Source of the DNA: an uncultured Clostridia bacterium
GTDB taxonomy: Bacteria > Bacillota > Clostridia > Lachnospirales > Lachnospiraceae
Length of the DNA: 6,059 nucleotides
Direction of reading: 5' to 3'
Assembly: GCA_947178015.1 (NCBI GenBank)
Contig: CAMWWW010000151.1
Coordinates: forward strand, 1 to 6,059
In this document: positions 5,653-6,059 of the stretch, piece by piece
How the letters are laid out: every line of letters starts with the position of its first letter
Position numbering within the stretch: the first letter of the stretch is position 1
Notes under the pieces: model-generated
What the model was told of the DNA's origin: nothing
Database searches by the model: none
The model's input: the letters and a program-made list of their open reading frames with translations, nothing else
Translations under genes and position numbers: made by a program

Positions 5653-6059
5653 CTATTCAATGTTGATTTCTGAAAAATCGATCTCAAAATCTTCATATAT
5701 TCCTGCTTTTACTTTATCTGTAAAAGAATATTGCTCAAAGGTATCATGCTCAAAGTTGTAAACCATTATTAGCTGTTTTATTGGGTCGACGATCCAATAT
5801 TCCCGTACCCCTGCCGTCCTGTATTTAAATAGTTTTTTATTATAATCCATCGGACGGCTGGAAGGTGAAACAATTTCAATCACCCAGTCCGGCGCACCGT
5901 TGCAGCCTTCGTCTGTGAGTTTATTTTTATCACATATTACAGATATATCAGGTTCAAGATATAGTTTATCATCAACATTCAAAAAGACAGCAAATGGGGA
6001 AGGAAAGACTTCACATGCTCCTTTATTATGTTTAATATACTCTTTGATAAGATAAGGAA
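5653..6059 (-). CDS. Uma2 family (DUF820) nuclease-like protein, N-terminus outside the window
   Basis: The reading frame is open from the right edge (6059) to the TAG at 5653-5655, showing 134 residues of the C-terminal part. The TTG at 5980-5982 is an internal leucine codon, because in-frame coding continues upstream (PYLIKEYIKHNKGACEVFPS, then PFAVFL). The sequence has the full Uma2/DUF820 pattern: LEPDISVICDKNKL with D37 of the visible part, GAPDWVIEIVSPSS with E61, DYNKKLFKYRTAGVREYWIVDP, and a hydrophobic C-terminal beta region. The family has a PD-(D/E)XK restriction-endonuclease-like fold. It is usually annotated as a putative endonuclease, often in many copies per genome, with no settled role. 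It converges on the GH95 gene and appears unrelated to the surface genes. Probably about 50 residues are missing at the N-terminus. Confidence 0.9.
   Translation of the reverse strand, partial: PYLIKEYIKHNKGACEVFPSPFAVFLNVDDKLYLEPDISVICDKNKLTDEGCNGAPDWVIEIVSPSSRPMDYNKKLFKYRTAGVREYWIVDPIKQLIMVYNFEHDTFEQYSFTDKVKAGIYEDFEIDFSEINIE

Overview
This looks like an accessory segment from a low-to-moderate GC Gram-positive Firmicute, most likely a gut member of the Clostridia (Lachnospiraceae-like). The evidence is AGGAG-type ribosome binding sites ahead of every complete gene, sigma-A promoter elements, an EpsG-type polysaccharide polymerase, a cytoplasmic GH95 fucosidase and a Uma2/DUF820 protein. The taxonomy is inferred from gene style, not from a marker gene.

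Layout. Positions 1-464 hold no confident gene. They contain one copy of an intergenic repeat (about 52-200), a short open stretch that may be the tail of a broken membrane-protein gene (198-296), and candidate promoter elements. Three plus-strand genes follow with short gaps: a small membrane-anchored extracytoplasmic beta-rich protein (465-974), a secreted beta-rich protein with a clear signal peptide (1024-1623), and an EpsG-like multispanning polymerase (1691-2785). A good promoter with a downstream perfect dyad then drives a GH95 glycoside hydrolase (2902-5289). A second copy of the repeat, in the opposite orientation and with recognisable terminal inverted repeats, lies 35 nt after the GH95 stop (5325-5449). 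A minus-strand Uma2-family gene runs off the right edge (5653-6059).

How the genes may work together. The first three genes look like one transcription unit for the cell surface: two exported small proteins plus a putative polymerase of polysaccharide repeat units. There are no glycosyltransferases, flippase or chain-length regulators in the window, so the polymerase is either an orphan or works with sugars assembled elsewhere. The GH95 enzyme has no signal peptide and should release fucose (or a related L-sugar) from oligosaccharides already imported. It has its own promoter, so its link to the surface genes may be positional only. The most distinctive non-coding feature is the pair of inverted MITE-like repeats bracketing the four plus-strand genes. 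Their internal hairpin is preserved in both copies, with one compensatory base-pair change.
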